Part shown: positions 1-12,468 of the stretch, one piece after another
Layout: the number at the start of each line of letters is the position of its first letter
Numbering within the stretch: the stretch's first letter is position 1
From: Vibrio crassostreae 9ZC13
GTDB lineage: Bacteria > Pseudomonadota > Gammaproteobacteria > Enterobacterales > Vibrionaceae
DNA: 64,000 nucleotides
Assembly (NCBI RefSeq): GCF_000272045.2
Contig: NZ_AJYZ02000019.1
Coordinates: 1,527,781-1,591,780, forward strand
Reading direction: 5' to 3'
Made by a program: the position numbers and the translations under genes
Notes under the pieces: model-generated
Databases searched by the model: none
Told to the model about the DNA's origin: nothing
What the model saw: only the letters and a program-made list of their open reading frames with translations

Positions 1-1
1 A

Positions 2-2155
2 CTGAAAAAATTTGAACTGCCGACCCGAACGGATTTTCCGTGGGTGGGCAAAGCAATAACGACAATGGGAGTGCTCCTCTCGTTGTTACACATTTGGTTT
101 AACACCTTATCTACCTTGCCTGAGCTTTGGATCTCGGCGACCCACTTCGCTGGCTTTGCGATCATTTGTGCACTCTGGTATCCCGCTCATATCTCGCTGA
201 AAAATAGCAAGATAGCGCTGGCTGTCGACATCGGAATTGCCTTGGCGGCTCTGGCTTGTCTTATCTATATCCCCTTCGCAGAAGACGCCCTTTATGACCG
301 AGGCGTAAAATTTATCGCCAGTGATTGGTTTTTCTCTATCTTGGCGATTGCCATCGTCATCGAGCTGATTAGACGCACTATGGGCTGGTTCATTCCAGTG
401 CTTATCTTAGTGTGTTTAAGTTATGTAGTGCTTTGGGGACAATGGACCAGCGGTATTTTTCATTTTCCGGGTTTAAGCCTTGAGACGTTACTTTATCGAA
501 GCTTTTATTCATCAGAAGGGATGTTTGGTTCGATCTCAAGAATCAGTTGGACCTTCGTGTTCATGTTCATCTTATTTGGCGCATTTTTAGTTCGATCTGG
601 TGTCGGCGACTACATTATTGATGTATCTCGTGCCGCGGCGGGCAAAGTGATTGGTGGCCCTGGTTTCATTGCCGTTATTGGCTCCGGCTTGATGGGCTCA
701 GTCTCCGGGTCGAGCGTAGCAAACACAGTATCGACGGGCGTGATCAGTATTCCCTTGATGCAAAAGGCAGGTTTCCCTTCGCGCTTCGCGGCAGGTGTTG
801 AAGCGGCTGCATCTACTGGCGGGCAGCTGATGCCACCTGTGATGGGTGCGGGCGCGTTCATCATGGCCTCTTACACGCAAATTCCTTATGTCGATATTAT
901 TGCGGTTTCCTTCGTTCCTGCGCTTATCTACTTTTTGTCTGTGGCCTTTTTCGTGCGTATTGAAGCGAAGCGTAGTGGTGTACAAAAGGTGACCTCTGGC
1001 TGTGAGCCTCTATTGAAAGTATTGCTGTCGGGTTGGCACAACCTGATCCCATTAGCGGTGTTAGTGACTCTGTTGGTGAAGGGCTTTACGCCGACTTACG
1101 CTGCGGGCATCTCGATTCTGTCTGTCGTGGTGGCTTCATGGTTCTCTAAAAATCACAAAATGGGTCCAAAGGCGATCATCGAAGCGCTTTCTCAAGGCGC
1201 AAAAAACATGGCGACCACGGCTGTGTTGCTAGTGGGCATTGGTCTAGTTGTTAATGTCATTAGCACTACGGGAATTGGTAACACCTTCTCTTTGATGATC
1301 AACAGCTGGGCGAATGGCGAGTTACTGGTGATGATCGCCTTAATTGCACTGGCGTCTTTGATTCTGGGCATGGGCTTACCAGTAACCGCGGCTTATATCG
1401 TGTTGGGTACTCTGTCTGCACCAGCTTTGTATAAACTGATTGCTGAAAGTCAGTTGCTCGACCTGTTGGTTTCGGGACAGTTACCGGAACAGGCGAAAGC
1501 TATCTTCATGTTGGCTGCGCCAGATAAGCTTGATTTGCTGAACGCGCCAATGGCACTTGAAACAGCCAAAGAGATGATTGCGTTAGTCCCTGCTGATTTT
1601 GTGGAAACTCTGCTTGAACAGAGCCTTGGCTTAGAAGCGATCAGCCTTGCACTGCTTTCTGCCCACTTGATCATTTTCTGGCTATCGCAAGACAGCAACG
1701 TGACTCCGCCTGTTTGTTTAACTGCATTTGCGGCTGCAACCATTGCTAAAACACCCCCGATGAGAACGGGATTAATGGCATGGAAGATAGCCAAAGGCTT
1801 GTATTTAGTACCATTGTTGATTGCCTACACTAACTTGGTAAGTTGGGATGTGATCTCCGTGTTAGTCACGGGTGGCTTTGCTGTTATTGGTACTTACGCG
1901 TTTATCGCGGCGATTGAAGGTTATCTAGAGAGCGAAGTTAATATTATTACTAGAGTAGTGTTGGTTGCGGTAGGTATAGCTCTAGTATGGCCTGATGTTT
2001 CAGTCGTGATCCGTTTGGTATGTGTTGCCATTTTTGTTGGCATCTTTATCTACAGCGGTCGTAAATACGATGCTAATCAAGTGAAAATGGAATCAGAAAG
2101 TGAGGAAAAAAAGTTACCTCAAACCGGGTCTAACACTGTCGCGTCTTCCCTATAA
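2..2155 (+). CDS. TRAP transporter fused permease (DctQ-DctM type), 5' end cut by window
   Basis: Inner-membrane permease of a tripartite ATP-independent periplasmic transporter, which imports organic acids with sodium and a separate binding protein. The protein is almost wholly hydrophobic, with many predicted membrane helices, and carries the SGSSVANTVSTG loop (about 705-745) and the LPVTAAYIV motif (about 1378-1400) typical of the fused 4TM/12TM family. The frame is open to the window edge: a GTG at 44 is possible, but codons 2-43 read on without a stop, so the true start probably lies upstream. The P1 binding protein is not in view. L-2-hydroxyglutarate oxidase starts 26 bp downstream, suggesting a 2-hydroxy- or 2-oxo-dicarboxylate substrate; that is inference. 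Confidence 0.88.
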   Translation: MKKFELPTRTDFPWVGKAITTMGVLLSLLHIWFNTLSTLPELWISATHFAGFAIICALWYPAHISLKNSKIALAVDIGIALAALACLIYIPFAEDALYDRGVKFIASDWFFSILAIAIVIELIRRTMGWFIPVLILVCLSYVVLWGQWTSGIFHFPGLSLETLLYRSFYSSEGMFGSISRISWTFVFMFILFGAFLVRSGVGDYIIDVSRAAAGKVIGGPGFIAVIGSGLMGSVSGSSVANTVSTGVISIPLMQKAGFPSRFAAGVEAAASTGGQLMPPVMGAGAFIMASYTQIPYVDIIAVSFVPALIYFLSVAFFVRIEAKRSGVQKVTSGCEPLLKVLLSGWHNLIPLAVLVTLLVKGFTPTYAAGISILSVVVASWFSKNHKMGPKAIIEALSQGAKNMATTAVLLVGIGLVVNVISTTGIGNTFSLMINSWANGELLVMIALIALASLILGMGLPVTAAYIVLGTLSAPALYKLIAESQLLDLLVSGQLPEQAKAIFMLAAPDKLDLLNAPMALETAKEMIALVPADFVETLLEQSLGLEAISLALLSAHLIIFWLSQDSNVTPPVCLTAFAAATIAKTPPMRTGLMAWKIAKGLYLVPLLIAYTNLVSWDVISVLVTGGFAVIGTYAFIAAIEGYLESEVNIITRVVLVAVGIALVWPDVSVVIRLVCVAIFVGIFIYSGRKYDANQVKMESESEEKKLPQTGSNTVASSL

Positions 2156-2181
2156 TTAAAAGGATTGAATGTAGGAATATT

Positions 2182-3396
2182 ATGAACTCAATATACGACT
2201 ATATTATCGTTGGTGGCGGCATTGTTGGCGTGTCGACGGCTTGGCAATTACAGCAAGCTCACCCTGATAAAAGTATCCTTTTAGTCGAGAAGGAACGTGG
2301 TTTCGCGCAGCACCAAACTGGCCATAATAGCGGGGTGATTCATGCTGGTGTTTACTACGCTCCGGGCAGTTTAAAGGCGGATTTTTGTAAACGCGGCGTA
2401 GAGCGCACCATCGCCTTTTGTAGCCAACACGATATCCCCGTCGAAAACTGCGGTAAGTTGTTGGTCGCGACCAATGAGCAAGAAGTGGAGCGAATGAATG
2501 CGCTCTATCAGCGTTGCCACGATAACGATATTGATGTTGATTTGTTGGATCAAGCTCAGCTCAAACTTGCCGAGCCAAATATCACGGGTTTGGGTGCGAT
2601 TTATGTCAAAACCACCAGTATCGTCGACTACAAAAAAGTCACCGAAGTGATGGCTCAAGAGTTTGTTGAGGCGGGTGGTAAGCTTAGCCTTGGTACGGAA
2701 GTGATCATGGCCGATGAGCAAGAAGATGAAGTGCAGTTAACGTGCAAAGTAGATGGTCAGACTCTTCAACTGAACAGTCGATTCTTGATCACGTGTTCTG
2801 GCTTGATGGCCGATAGAATGACCAAGATGTTAGACATCGAAACCGACTTCCAAATCGTGCCTTATCGCGGTGAGTATTATCAGTTAGACGCTAAGCACAA
2901 CCAAGTGGTGAATCATCTTATCTATCCGATCCCTGACCCAGAACTGCCTTTCTTGGGCGTGCATTTAACACGCATGATTGATGGCTCCGTAACAGTAGGG
3001 CCAAATGCAGTTCAAGGCTGGAAGCGAGAAGGTTATGGCAAGCTTAACTTTAGCTTCAAGGACACTTGGCAGATGCTGAGCTTTGCGGGTTTTTGGAAAG
3101 TGACTGCGAATCACTTGAAAACGGGTTTGGTCGAGTTTAAGAACTCGTGGTGGAAACCGGGATATCTAAAGCTAGTGAACAAATACTGCCCGAGTATTAC
3201 GGTTGATGATTTTAAGCCTTATCCTGCTGGGATTCGTGCTCAAGCGGTACTGAAGGATGGCACCTTGGTCCATGATTTCCTGTTTGCCGAAAGCCCAAGA
3301 AGCTTACATGTATGTAACGCGCCATCACCGGCTGCGACTTCGGCAATGCCGATTGGTGAGTACATCTGTGGCAAGGTAATGAAAAAGACGGCTTGA
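2182..3396 (+). CDS. lhgO: L-2-hydroxyglutarate oxidase (FAD-dependent)
   Basis: Membrane-associated flavoenzyme of the LhgO/YgaF family that oxidises L-2-hydroxyglutarate to 2-oxoglutarate, passing electrons to the respiratory chain. The N-terminus has the FAD dinucleotide-binding glycines (YIIVGGGIVG, residues 7-16), followed by the DAO-fold HQTGHNSGVIHAG stretch seen in this family. At 404 residues it has the normal length. The ATG follows AGGAAT at a usable distance. It lies 26 bp after the TRAP permease and is probably cotranscribed with it; a strong hairpin terminator follows. The family call is firm and the physiological substrate is inferred from the family. Confidence 0.9.
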   Translation: MNSIYDYIIVGGGIVGVSTAWQLQQAHPDKSILLVEKERGFAQHQTGHNSGVIHAGVYYAPGSLKADFCKRGVERTIAFCSQHDIPVENCGKLLVATNEQEVERMNALYQRCHDNDIDVDLLDQAQLKLAEPNITGLGAIYVKTTSIVDYKKVTEVMAQEFVEAGGKLSLGTEVIMADEQEDEVQLTCKVDGQTLQLNSRFLITCSGLMADRMTKMLDIETDFQIVPYRGEYYQLDAKHNQVVNHLIYPIPDPELPFLGVHLTRMIDGSVTVGPNAVQGWKREGYGKLNFSFKDTWQMLSFAGFWKVTANHLKTGLVEFKNSWWKPGYLKLVNKYCPSITVDDFKPYPAGIRAQAVLKDGTLVHDFLFAESPRSLHVCNAPSPAATSAMPIGEYICGKVMKKTA

Positions 3397-3441
3397 TGAT
3401 AACTAAAGGTTATTAAGTTGAGATGCTCTCCGAAGACAATA

Positions 3442-3491
3442 AAAAATCCGCAAGCTCCAATCTATTTATGATCGTGGGCTTGCGGATTTTT
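3442..3491. terminator. Bidirectional rho-independent terminator
   Basis: A perfect 14-bp stem (AAAAATCCGCAAGC at 3442-3455 against 3478-3491) with A and T tracts on its two sides. It sits between the convergent lhgO (+) and aminopeptidase (-) genes and can serve both. Confidence 0.9.
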
Positions 3492-3539
3492 AGTTTTAGC
3501 CGTGTTTGCTAGGTTTAATTGTTAGTCAATTAACCAACC

Positions 3540-5096
3540 TTAAAGCCAATCAGGAACGAAGTTAGCGACGATGGTGACATCACTAAAGTTACGGTAACCG
3601 CGCACCATGATGCTGAATTCACCCGCTGGCTTGTTCAATACACACTGTTCGTTGCTGCTGTTCTGGTATGGGCGGCAGTCGTAGTTCGCTTTCGATACGG
3701 TGCCGTTGTGTTTCACATATAAGTCGGCATCGCCACTTCGAGGGCCGGTTAATGTTACCGTTAACTGACCTGCACTTTGAGTCGTAAATGTGAAGAACTG
3801 CTCTTCACCATATCCTGCAGTAAGTCCTTTAACAGGCACGCCATTTTGCAGCTCTTTAGGGCCTGCAACGGGTGAATCAAGGCTGGTTTCGACAAGGTAA
3901 GCAATGGCTAGTTTGGCGAACTTGGTCGCGTGTGTCGCCGTAGGATCGGAGTTCTCAAGCGTGTCGTGCTCAGTGTGCATACTTGGGTTGTAATCATTGA
4001 ACATGCTTTCGAATGGCATGGCAGCTGGGTAGCCAACATTGTGCCAAGAGGCGTGGTCAGAACAGGCATAGCCACAATCATCGAAACCGTAACTGATGTC
4101 GCTCGCGTAAGTGTCGATCAGCTCGCTTAAATAGGCGGTGAGGTTGCTGTCGGTGTAGTCTGTGATGAAGGTGATATCGTGCGCTGAACCGTTGTAGTTG
4201 GTCATGTCTAATTGCAATACCGATACAACGTTGGCTTGCTCATCTCTTAAAGCGTTGGCGACATCTTGTGAGCCACGTAGCCCTACTTCTTCAGCAGCAT
4301 AACCATAGAACTTAATGGTTTTGTCTGGTTGAATGCCACTGGCGATCATCAGGCGAAGCGACTCTGTTACCGTTGCAATGCCAGACGCATCATCATCGGC
4401 TCCCGGTGAGATGGTGCCTTCGCTTGTCCAAGATCCAACGGTCGAATCAAGGTGTCCACCAACCACGACGATCTCTTCAGGATATTTAGCGCCAAGCAGT
4501 GTCACTTCAACGGATTTCTGTGGGTATTCGGCATGCGTGATCTGGCGTGCAGACGCATACGGCACATCTTTAATTTCCGTCTCCCAACGTTCTAAAAGCC
4601 AATCTGAAGCAGCGACACCAGTAGAAGTAGTATAAAAACGGTTGGTGAAGTTGGTTAGATTTTCGATGGTCGTGACCATGTTGTTCGGCTCGACCTGAGC
4701 GAGTAGGTCGTTCACCGTATCTTGATGGCTGATAACTGGCTTTTCGAAGTTGCTCATGGTCAGTGGCATAGCTGCCGCTTTGAGTGCGCTTGCTTTGTCT
4801 TCGTGCACCATGTAGCCACCACAACGGTGGGTTTCTTCGTGCATGTGGCTAGATAGTTTCGCCAGCTCTTTCTGGTTGATTTTCGCGACGATGGAATGCT
4901 TGTTTCCGGTCACGCTTGGATAAACCGTTGCGCCATGCTGAGTCATTATATGCTGTGCGTCAGCATCGGTGGTGATCCAAACTTCTTCGTTCGCTGGTGG
5001 TGTGATACCTAGGGATGCGTAAGCCGAAGTACTGTTGATTAAGGCTAAAGAGCCTCCGAGCACAGCCAAAGCTAGCATGCTTTTTTGAATAGCCAT
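3540..5096 (-). CDS. Secreted M28 zinc aminopeptidase with C-terminal PPC domain
   Basis: Extracellular bacterial leucyl aminopeptidase resembling the classic Vibrio proteolyticus enzyme; it removes N-terminal amino acids from peptides. Residues 1-27 form a Sec signal peptide ending STSAYA. A propeptide precedes the M28 domain. Metal ligands are recognisable: H215 in GGHLDS, the Asp in GADDDAS, the catalytic Glu pair in AAEEVG, the Asp in LQLDMTN and the His in HTEHDTLEN. A CxxxC pair (DDCGYACSD) matches the family disulfide. The last 100 residues form a pre-peptidase C-terminal domain. The length of 518 aa is normal. It is convergent with lhgO and lies downstream of another secreted protease on the same strand, but a terminator separates the two. 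Confidence 0.93.
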   Translation of the reverse strand: MAIQKSMLALAVLGGSLALINSTSAYASLGITPPANEEVWITTDADAQHIMTQHGATVYPSVTGNKHSIVAKINQKELAKLSSHMHEETHRCGGYMVHEDKASALKAAAMPLTMSNFEKPVISHQDTVNDLLAQVEPNNMVTTIENLTNFTNRFYTTSTGVAASDWLLERWETEIKDVPYASARQITHAEYPQKSVEVTLLGAKYPEEIVVVGGHLDSTVGSWTSEGTISPGADDDASGIATVTESLRLMIASGIQPDKTIKFYGYAAEEVGLRGSQDVANALRDEQANVVSVLQLDMTNYNGSAHDITFITDYTDSNLTAYLSELIDTYASDISYGFDDCGYACSDHASWHNVGYPAAMPFESMFNDYNPSMHTEHDTLENSDPTATHATKFAKLAIAYLVETSLDSPVAGPKELQNGVPVKGLTAGYGEEQFFTFTTQSAGQLTVTLTGPRSGDADLYVKHNGTVSKANYDCRPYQNSSNEQCVLNKPAGEFSIMVRGYRNFSDVTIVANFVPDWL

Positions 5097-5202
5097 TTAT
5101 CGTCCTTTTTATGGTGAGTATTGTTATGTTGATGGGGGTGATTTTTGTGTAATACGTGGATGTTTTTGTGTAGATGTTTCATTTTCTGAACAGTTAACCG
5201 CG

Positions 5203-5224
5203 AAAAGGGCCCCTTTCGGAGCCC
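5203..5224 (-). terminator. Terminator after the M4 protease gene
   Basis: Read on the minus strand, GGGCTCC, loop GAAA, then GGGGCCC (one G-U pair) is followed by TTTT. It lies 16 bp beyond the stop codon of the protease gene. Confidence 0.75.
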
Positions 5225-5239
5225 TGAATTTACTATCGA

Positions 5240-8065
<2,826 letters not shown>

Positions 8066-8093
8066 AAAAAAGCCAGCGACGGGTCACTGGCTT
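8066..8093 (-). terminator. Terminator after the small lipoprotein gene
   Basis: On the minus strand AAGCCAGTGAC pairs with GTCGCTGGCTT (one wobble) and runs into TTTTTC. It lies about 90 bp beyond the lipoprotein stop. Confidence 0.8.
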
Positions 8094-8181
8094 AGATTAA
8101 CTTAGTTTGTGCAGGCTACTGAATATAGGTAGGCAACTGCGACACTTAATTATGGTACGTGGCTAACGTCACTATAGCGAA

Positions 8182-8457
8182 TTACTGCTTTTTACCGCCA
8201 ACTTGTACGTAGTCGATACCGATAATACGGTTGATGATACCCAGAACAGAGCTCGTATCAGAGTTTGTTGAGCGAATCGTATCAACCGTTGCACCTTCAG
8301 GTACTAATTCCATTGCGCGGTCTTGAGTGTTACCTGGCACTTGGAAACCGACAATGTTGAAGCTCTCTGCGTGCGCTGTGTACACTTCTTCGTTGTGGCT
8401 GATACCAGAACAACCCGCTAGAGAAACAATGCCTAAAACAACTAATAACTTTTTCAT
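8182..8457 (-). CDS. Small outer-membrane-type lipoprotein, function unknown
   Basis: A 91-residue protein with a clear lipoprotein signal: MKK, a hydrophobic stretch and lipobox LAGC with Cys16 as the predicted lipidated residue. Ser follows the Cys, so no inner-membrane retention signal is seen. The mature part is about 75 residues and mixed, with no motif I recognise. It appears to be a monocistronic unit with its own terminator. A histidine kinase gene ends upstream on the same strand, with a gap of about 135 bp. Function cannot be inferred from sequence alone. Confidence 0.75.
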   Translation of the reverse strand: MKKLLVVLGIVSLAGCSGISHNEEVYTAHAESFNIVGFQVPGNTQDRAMELVPEGATVDTIRSTNSDTSSVLGIINRIIGIDYVQVGGKKQ

Positions 8458-8592
8458 AAAAATACCTTAAGAATGATTGGAACCTAGATGGCAAGGCACA
8501 AAGGCAGTGGCATGATTATCTAGATTTAATAAGTTCATGGGAGACAGCATCTCCCGACCGATGTTGAACATTATTCCAGAGGTGTTTTGTCG

Positions 8593-9912
8593 TTACTGTA
8601 TGGGTTTGTCAGCTGAATCATTACATAGCTGAATGGTTATGGTGAATACTGCACCCTTTAAGGCTTGGCTCTGACCCACTTCCACAGTTGCGTTATGTTG
8701 AGCACAGATCTTCTCGACGATAGATAACCCTAACCCATGGCCGCTCTTAGCTTTATTACGTGCTTTGTCGCCAACATAAAAGGGATCGAACAGGCGAGCT
8801 TGATGTTCTTGAGCCACACCATCACCGTCATCGTGTACCGCAATCTGTAGCTGATCTTGATGCACGGTCGCTGCAATCGACACTTGTGAGCGTGCGAATT
8901 TCATTGCGTTACGCACTAGGTTATCTAGTGCTCGGTTAAATAGCGTTTCATCCGCCATTATTGAGCTAGGTTGCTCTGGTAGCGATAGGTCGATGTTGAG
9001 CTGAGTGTCTTTGTTCCAACGCGCCATTGCGTGGTCGAGAAAGTCTCGAATCTCTAATGGCTTTTTTAAGTTTTCTAGGTCAGTGCTATCGAGTTTGGCG
9101 TAATACAATAGTTCATCGACCATCTTTTCCATCTCTTCCGTGTCTTCGACAATACTCTCAATCGTGCTTTCTTGCTCTGCGTTTAGCTGGGTGTCTTTCA
9201 ACATTTCAGCTTGCCACTGAATACGGAATATTGGCGTGCGCAGTTCATGAGCGACAGCATTAGTGAGTGAGCGATTACTTTCTACCAAGCGATGAATTCG
9301 GTCGGCCATTAGGTTGAAGGATTTGTTCAGTGAACCAATCGCAATACCACTTGAAGTCTCGGCTCGTGTCGAGAGATCGCCCTCCGCAAAACGCAGAGTG
9401 GCAGCCTCAAGCTTTTTAACTCGGCGGAAGATAATAAATAGATGACATAACCCATATAAGATAAAGCTCGCTAAAAAGAACAACCAAATGAGGTCATCCT
9501 CCAACTCTATTTTTTGCCTAACGAACGCTTCACTGTTGGGGAGGTAGTGATAGGTATTGTCACTGCTTGCTAAGCGAAACCATAGGTCCCGTTCATCATC
9601 GTGAAAAACAAAGGTATTCGGATTCGTGCTGAAGAACTCTGAAACGGGGCTGGGTATTTCATCGTCTGGGCTGAACGTAACCAGTTTATTTCGTGTGGTT
9701 TCTACAAATTGGTTTATCGCTTGATGAGCAGCTTCAAGACCCTGATTTTTAGCGATATTTTCGATCAATTGCTGGTGGGCAGTCGCTTCGTAATCTTCCA
9801 GTACATATTCGTAGTCGGTATTGAGCTGATAGACGCTAATCTCGTAGGCGACAAGGCCGGCCATGAAGCAAACTAACAGCCCTAATAGGGACTCCAAAAA
9901 GATACGTCGCAT
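8593..9912 (-). CDS. Sensor histidine kinase, RstB-like
   Basis: Membrane sensor of a two-component system. Residues 9-28 form TM1, about 30-140 a periplasmic sensor region and 141-162 TM2. A HAMP linker (about 165-210) follows, then HisKA with phospho-acceptor H222 in AVAHELRTPI and a HATPase domain with NALVRNAMKFA-type N box, DDGDGV G1 box and GHGLGLSIVEKI G2 box. The length of 439 aa and the HELRTP context resemble E. coli RstB. The gene begins 35 bp after the response regulator and is read with it. The signal sensed is unknown. Confidence 0.88.
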   Translation of the reverse strand: MRRIFLESLLGLLVCFMAGLVAYEISVYQLNTDYEYVLEDYEATAHQQLIENIAKNQGLEAAHQAINQFVETTRNKLVTFSPDDEIPSPVSEFFSTNPNTFVFHDDERDLWFRLASSDNTYHYLPNSEAFVRQKIELEDDLIWLFFLASFILYGLCHLFIIFRRVKKLEAATLRFAEGDLSTRAETSSGIAIGSLNKSFNLMADRIHRLVESNRSLTNAVAHELRTPIFRIQWQAEMLKDTQLNAEQESTIESIVEDTEEMEKMVDELLYYAKLDSTDLENLKKPLEIRDFLDHAMARWNKDTQLNIDLSLPEQPSSIMADETLFNRALDNLVRNAMKFARSQVSIAATVHQDQLQIAVHDDGDGVAQEHQARLFDPFYVGDKARNKAKSGHGLGLSIVEKICAQHNATVEVGQSQALKGAVFTITIQLCNDSADKPIQ

Positions 9913-9947
9913 AATCGCTCTCTCTATTACGCTCGTATTGAGCGAGG

Positions 9948-10652
9948 TTAACGCCAGGCGGTCGAAACAAATAAGTAGCCTTTACCGCGAATGGTCTGAA
10001 TTTTCTCTGCTGGTGTGTGGTCGTCGCCCAAAATCTTCCTTAGACGTACAACCTTGTTGTCAATCGTCCGGTCTATTCCGTCGTACTCAATCCCGCGCAA
10101 TGTTTGCGTCAAGTAGTCACGAGATAACGGCGTGTCTGGGTTGCTTGCCAATAACCAAAGTAGGTCAAACTCGCTGTCAGTGAGTGATAAAACCGCACCA
10201 TAAAGTTCACACTTCTTATAAGTGTTTTTCAGAACGAGTTGATCGAACTGAAGGGTGTCTGAGTCATCGACTGAAGCGGTATTGGTGTCTTGGCGGCGTA
10301 ATAGCGAACGAACTCTGGCCAGCAGAACTCTTGGTTTGATTGGCTTGGTGACATAGTCATCAGCCCCTGTCTCTAAACCAGCGACGTGGTCAAAGTCGTC
10401 ATCGCTAGCAGTGAGCATCAAGATTTTACCTTTATAGTGCGTACGCGTCTGTCGGCAGATTGTAAGTCCATCAGTTACAGGAAGCATCAAATCCAGCAGT
10501 ACGATGTCAGGTTGCTCCGTGAGGATGGTGTGTGCGGCATCACTGCCATCGTCCAACACCGTGACATCAAAATCTTGCGCGACGAAGTAGTCCTGCAACA
10601 TTTTCTGAAGTTTCAAATCGTCTTCCACGATGATCATTTTAGGTTTTGTCAT
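9948..10652 (-). CDS. OmpR-family response regulator, RstA-like
   Basis: Cytoplasmic DNA-binding response regulator partnered with the kinase just downstream. The receiver (residues 1-120) has the acidic pocket ED10-12, phospho-acceptor D54 in LLDLMLP, conserved Thr in LTAS and Lys in TKPIKP. A winged-helix Trans_Reg_C domain occupies about 135-234 (ending KIQTIRGKGYLF). The stretch DIVLLDLMLPVTDGLTIC is close to E. coli RstA. A divergent promoter presumably lies in the 288-bp gap shared with the lipoprotein at 10941; no operator was assigned. The RstA name is by resemblance and the regulon is unknown. Confidence 0.88.
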   Translation of the reverse strand: MTKPKMIIVEDDLKLQKMLQDYFVAQDFDVTVLDDGSDAAHTILTEQPDIVLLDLMLPVTDGLTICRQTRTHYKGKILMLTASDDDFDHVAGLETGADDYVTKPIKPRVLLARVRSLLRRQDTNTASVDDSDTLQFDQLVLKNTYKKCELYGAVLSLTDSEFDLLWLLASNPDTPLSRDYLTQTLRGIEYDGIDRTIDNKVVRLRKILGDDHTPAEKIQTIRGKGYLFVSTAWR

Positions 10653-10940
10653 TCCATTATCAGCCTTGTCGTGCGTTTAACTTATTGAGATTAGGTGAGC
10701 GAGTCTTCGTCGTGATGAACCATTACGATTATACGCTATTGCATATAAGTTCAGATGCTTCGCCAAATACCTAAAGCGAATGATTAAACACTTTATAAGT
10801 TAGTTCAATGATGAATTGGCATTTATAGGAAAATAAAAAACATCGTTCAAATAGGCTCGACATTCTCATACATTTCCACGACAGATAAATTCATCGCTAA
10901 ACAATAGAATTTTCTCATCAAACATTTTGGGAATAACGGT

Positions 10941-12038
10941 ATGAACGACTATAGAAATGCATTACTGGCGTTACCTTTGATTCTGTTAGCGGGCTGTAAT
11001 TCAAGCTCTAACTCAGGTAAAGCTGCCACCAAAGTGCAAGCAAAACCTCAAGCGGATTACGTATTTTCATCAGCGAAACTGGGTGAGTTGTATAAAGAGC
11101 GACAAGAGGTCCAAGAATCCATAAAACTTGATTACAACGGTGTGCAGTATGAAATCGTTCTGTTTGCGGAAGATATTAGTGATAAGCAAAAAGTGGTTAG
11201 GCTTGCGGATAGTTTAGGTCAAAGTGTGGATCTGTACCTCCCTGATGCAGGATTTGATAGCTGCGGTATCTACACAGAGAGCAAGGGTTTGGACGTGTTT
11301 GATTGTGGTGCGGCTCAACGCTCAATCGGCAATGACACCACGTTAATTAACACGACGACGAATACTCATAAGCCCGTCGAGCTTGAGTATCACAATGAAC
11401 TGGTTCAATACGTGACTAGCCTTGGGTCTACCATTCTGAGTAACACTAAAAGTGGGAACAAGGTAACGATAACCACCTCGTTTGCTTTCAACGCTTTTTA
11501 CCGTGATGTGCTCAACGAGACTGGCGCTGTTGATCGCATTACTTCCACTCTAGGCGCATCAACCTATTCTCAGCTTTTTGATATCGTGAAATTGTATCAA
11601 GGCAGTGAGATGACGTTGAAGTTTACCAACCATATTGGTGGCAGCGCTGACGATGATATCAATATGTACACCGGGCGCATGATCCACAGTAACAACATGA
11701 CGACGATCGTAACGCCTACGGGGTCGGTGTTCTCTGGCGGCACGGATCTTTTCGCTGCGGGTAACCCACGAGTTTTGCAACGAGCAGATACCACTAAAGC
11801 CATTGAGCTTAATAAGCAGGTTGGTGTGCACAGTTGGGCTGAGGATGATAAAACAGCCAAAGACTTCCCATACACGAACGAAAGCCATCGCAAGCAAGCG
11901 ACCTACTTTAAAAAGGTAATGGGAGACAAAGGAATCGACTTCTATATCTTCACGTTGGATTCTGCTCCGGCTTCTGGCGAACACTGGGTGACTAAGGCTG
12001 AGTCAGATAAATACGACTTCATCACTCGCATTGAGTAG
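10941..12038 (+). CDS. Predicted lipoprotein of unknown function
   Basis: A 365-residue protein with a lipoprotein signal: a short N-terminus, hydrophobic ALLALPLILLAG and lipobox Cys19, followed by a Ser/Asn-rich linker. The mature region is soluble and mixed alpha/beta in composition, with no catalytic motif I recognise. Two cysteines (SCGIY and FDCGA, about residues 112 and 126) could form a disulfide. It is transcribed divergently from the RstA/RstB-like pair, so it is a candidate target of that system, which is inference only. Its own terminator follows. Confidence 0.75.
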   Translation: MNDYRNALLALPLILLAGCNSSSNSGKAATKVQAKPQADYVFSSAKLGELYKERQEVQESIKLDYNGVQYEIVLFAEDISDKQKVVRLADSLGQSVDLYLPDAGFDSCGIYTESKGLDVFDCGAAQRSIGNDTTLINTTTNTHKPVELEYHNELVQYVTSLGSTILSNTKSGNKVTITTSFAFNAFYRDVLNETGAVDRITSTLGASTYSQLFDIVKLYQGSEMTLKFTNHIGGSADDDINMYTGRMIHSNNMTTIVTPTGSVFSGGTDLFAAGNPRVLQRADTTKAIELNKQVGVHSWAEDDKTAKDFPYTNESHRKQATYFKKVMGDKGIDFYIFTLDSAPASGEHWVTKAESDKYDFITRIE

Positions 12039-12071
12039 TTTAGGCTTGCAATAACATTAGAAACGACTGAG

Positions 12072-12108
12072 AAGGTTGGTGATGACGCTGTTGTCGCCAA
12101 CCTTTTTT
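12072..12108 (+). terminator. Rho-independent terminator
   Basis: AAGGTTGGTGA pairs with TCGCCAACCTT (one wobble) and ends in a run of six T, about 35 bp after the lipoprotein stop. Confidence 0.9.
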
Positions 12109-12435
12109 GTTCATTTTTTGATTCGTTACCTGTGTTGATTGTGGATTTCCTTGTCTTAAATTTCAGTATGAAAATTCCTTGATACTTCCTTTCCACTCCC
12201 TCCCCAAAAAGTTTCTACAAGGACTCTCACTGATTGATTCTTGAACTTTCTAAGCAAAAACATTTGACCAATAACTATCACACCTCAAATCTTTAATTGT
12301 TTTCGTTAGTGCTCTGAATGATATTTAAGCTGTTGTTCCATAGTGATTTTTGTTGTTTTGAATGCTGTATTGTTACGAGTTTGTCTTAAATAATCATTTG
12401 AACCCTAACTAAATTTCTGTCATTTTATATTTAAC
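12109..12435. other. Gene-free AT-rich leader upstream of betI
   Basis: About 330 bp without a coding frame of note, leading into the BetI-type palindrome. It should hold the promoter(s) of the betIBA-proXWV operon. In other vibrios this promoter is also bound by LuxR and CosR (established for the family), but no site for either was assigned here. Confidence 0.5.
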
Positions 12436-12445
12436 TGAACGTTCA
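12436..12445. promoter_or_regulatory. Likely BetI operator
   Basis: A perfect 10-bp palindrome TGAACGTTCA, 23 bp before the betI start and flanked by AT-rich DNA. TetR-family repressors usually bind such dyads at their own promoters, so choline-relieved autorepression is expected. Confidence 0.7.
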
Positions 12446-12468
12446 ATATAAAATAAAAGGACTAAGAA

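Noticed and set aside
610..985. Antisense open frames inside the TRAP permease gene
   Set aside because: They mirror the codons of a clear membrane protein, have no ribosome site and show no recognisable domain.
11559..11984. Minus-strand frame of 141 codons within the lipoprotein gene
   Set aside because: It lies wholly inside a supported gene, lacks a ribosome site and has low-quality composition (Arg/His-rich).
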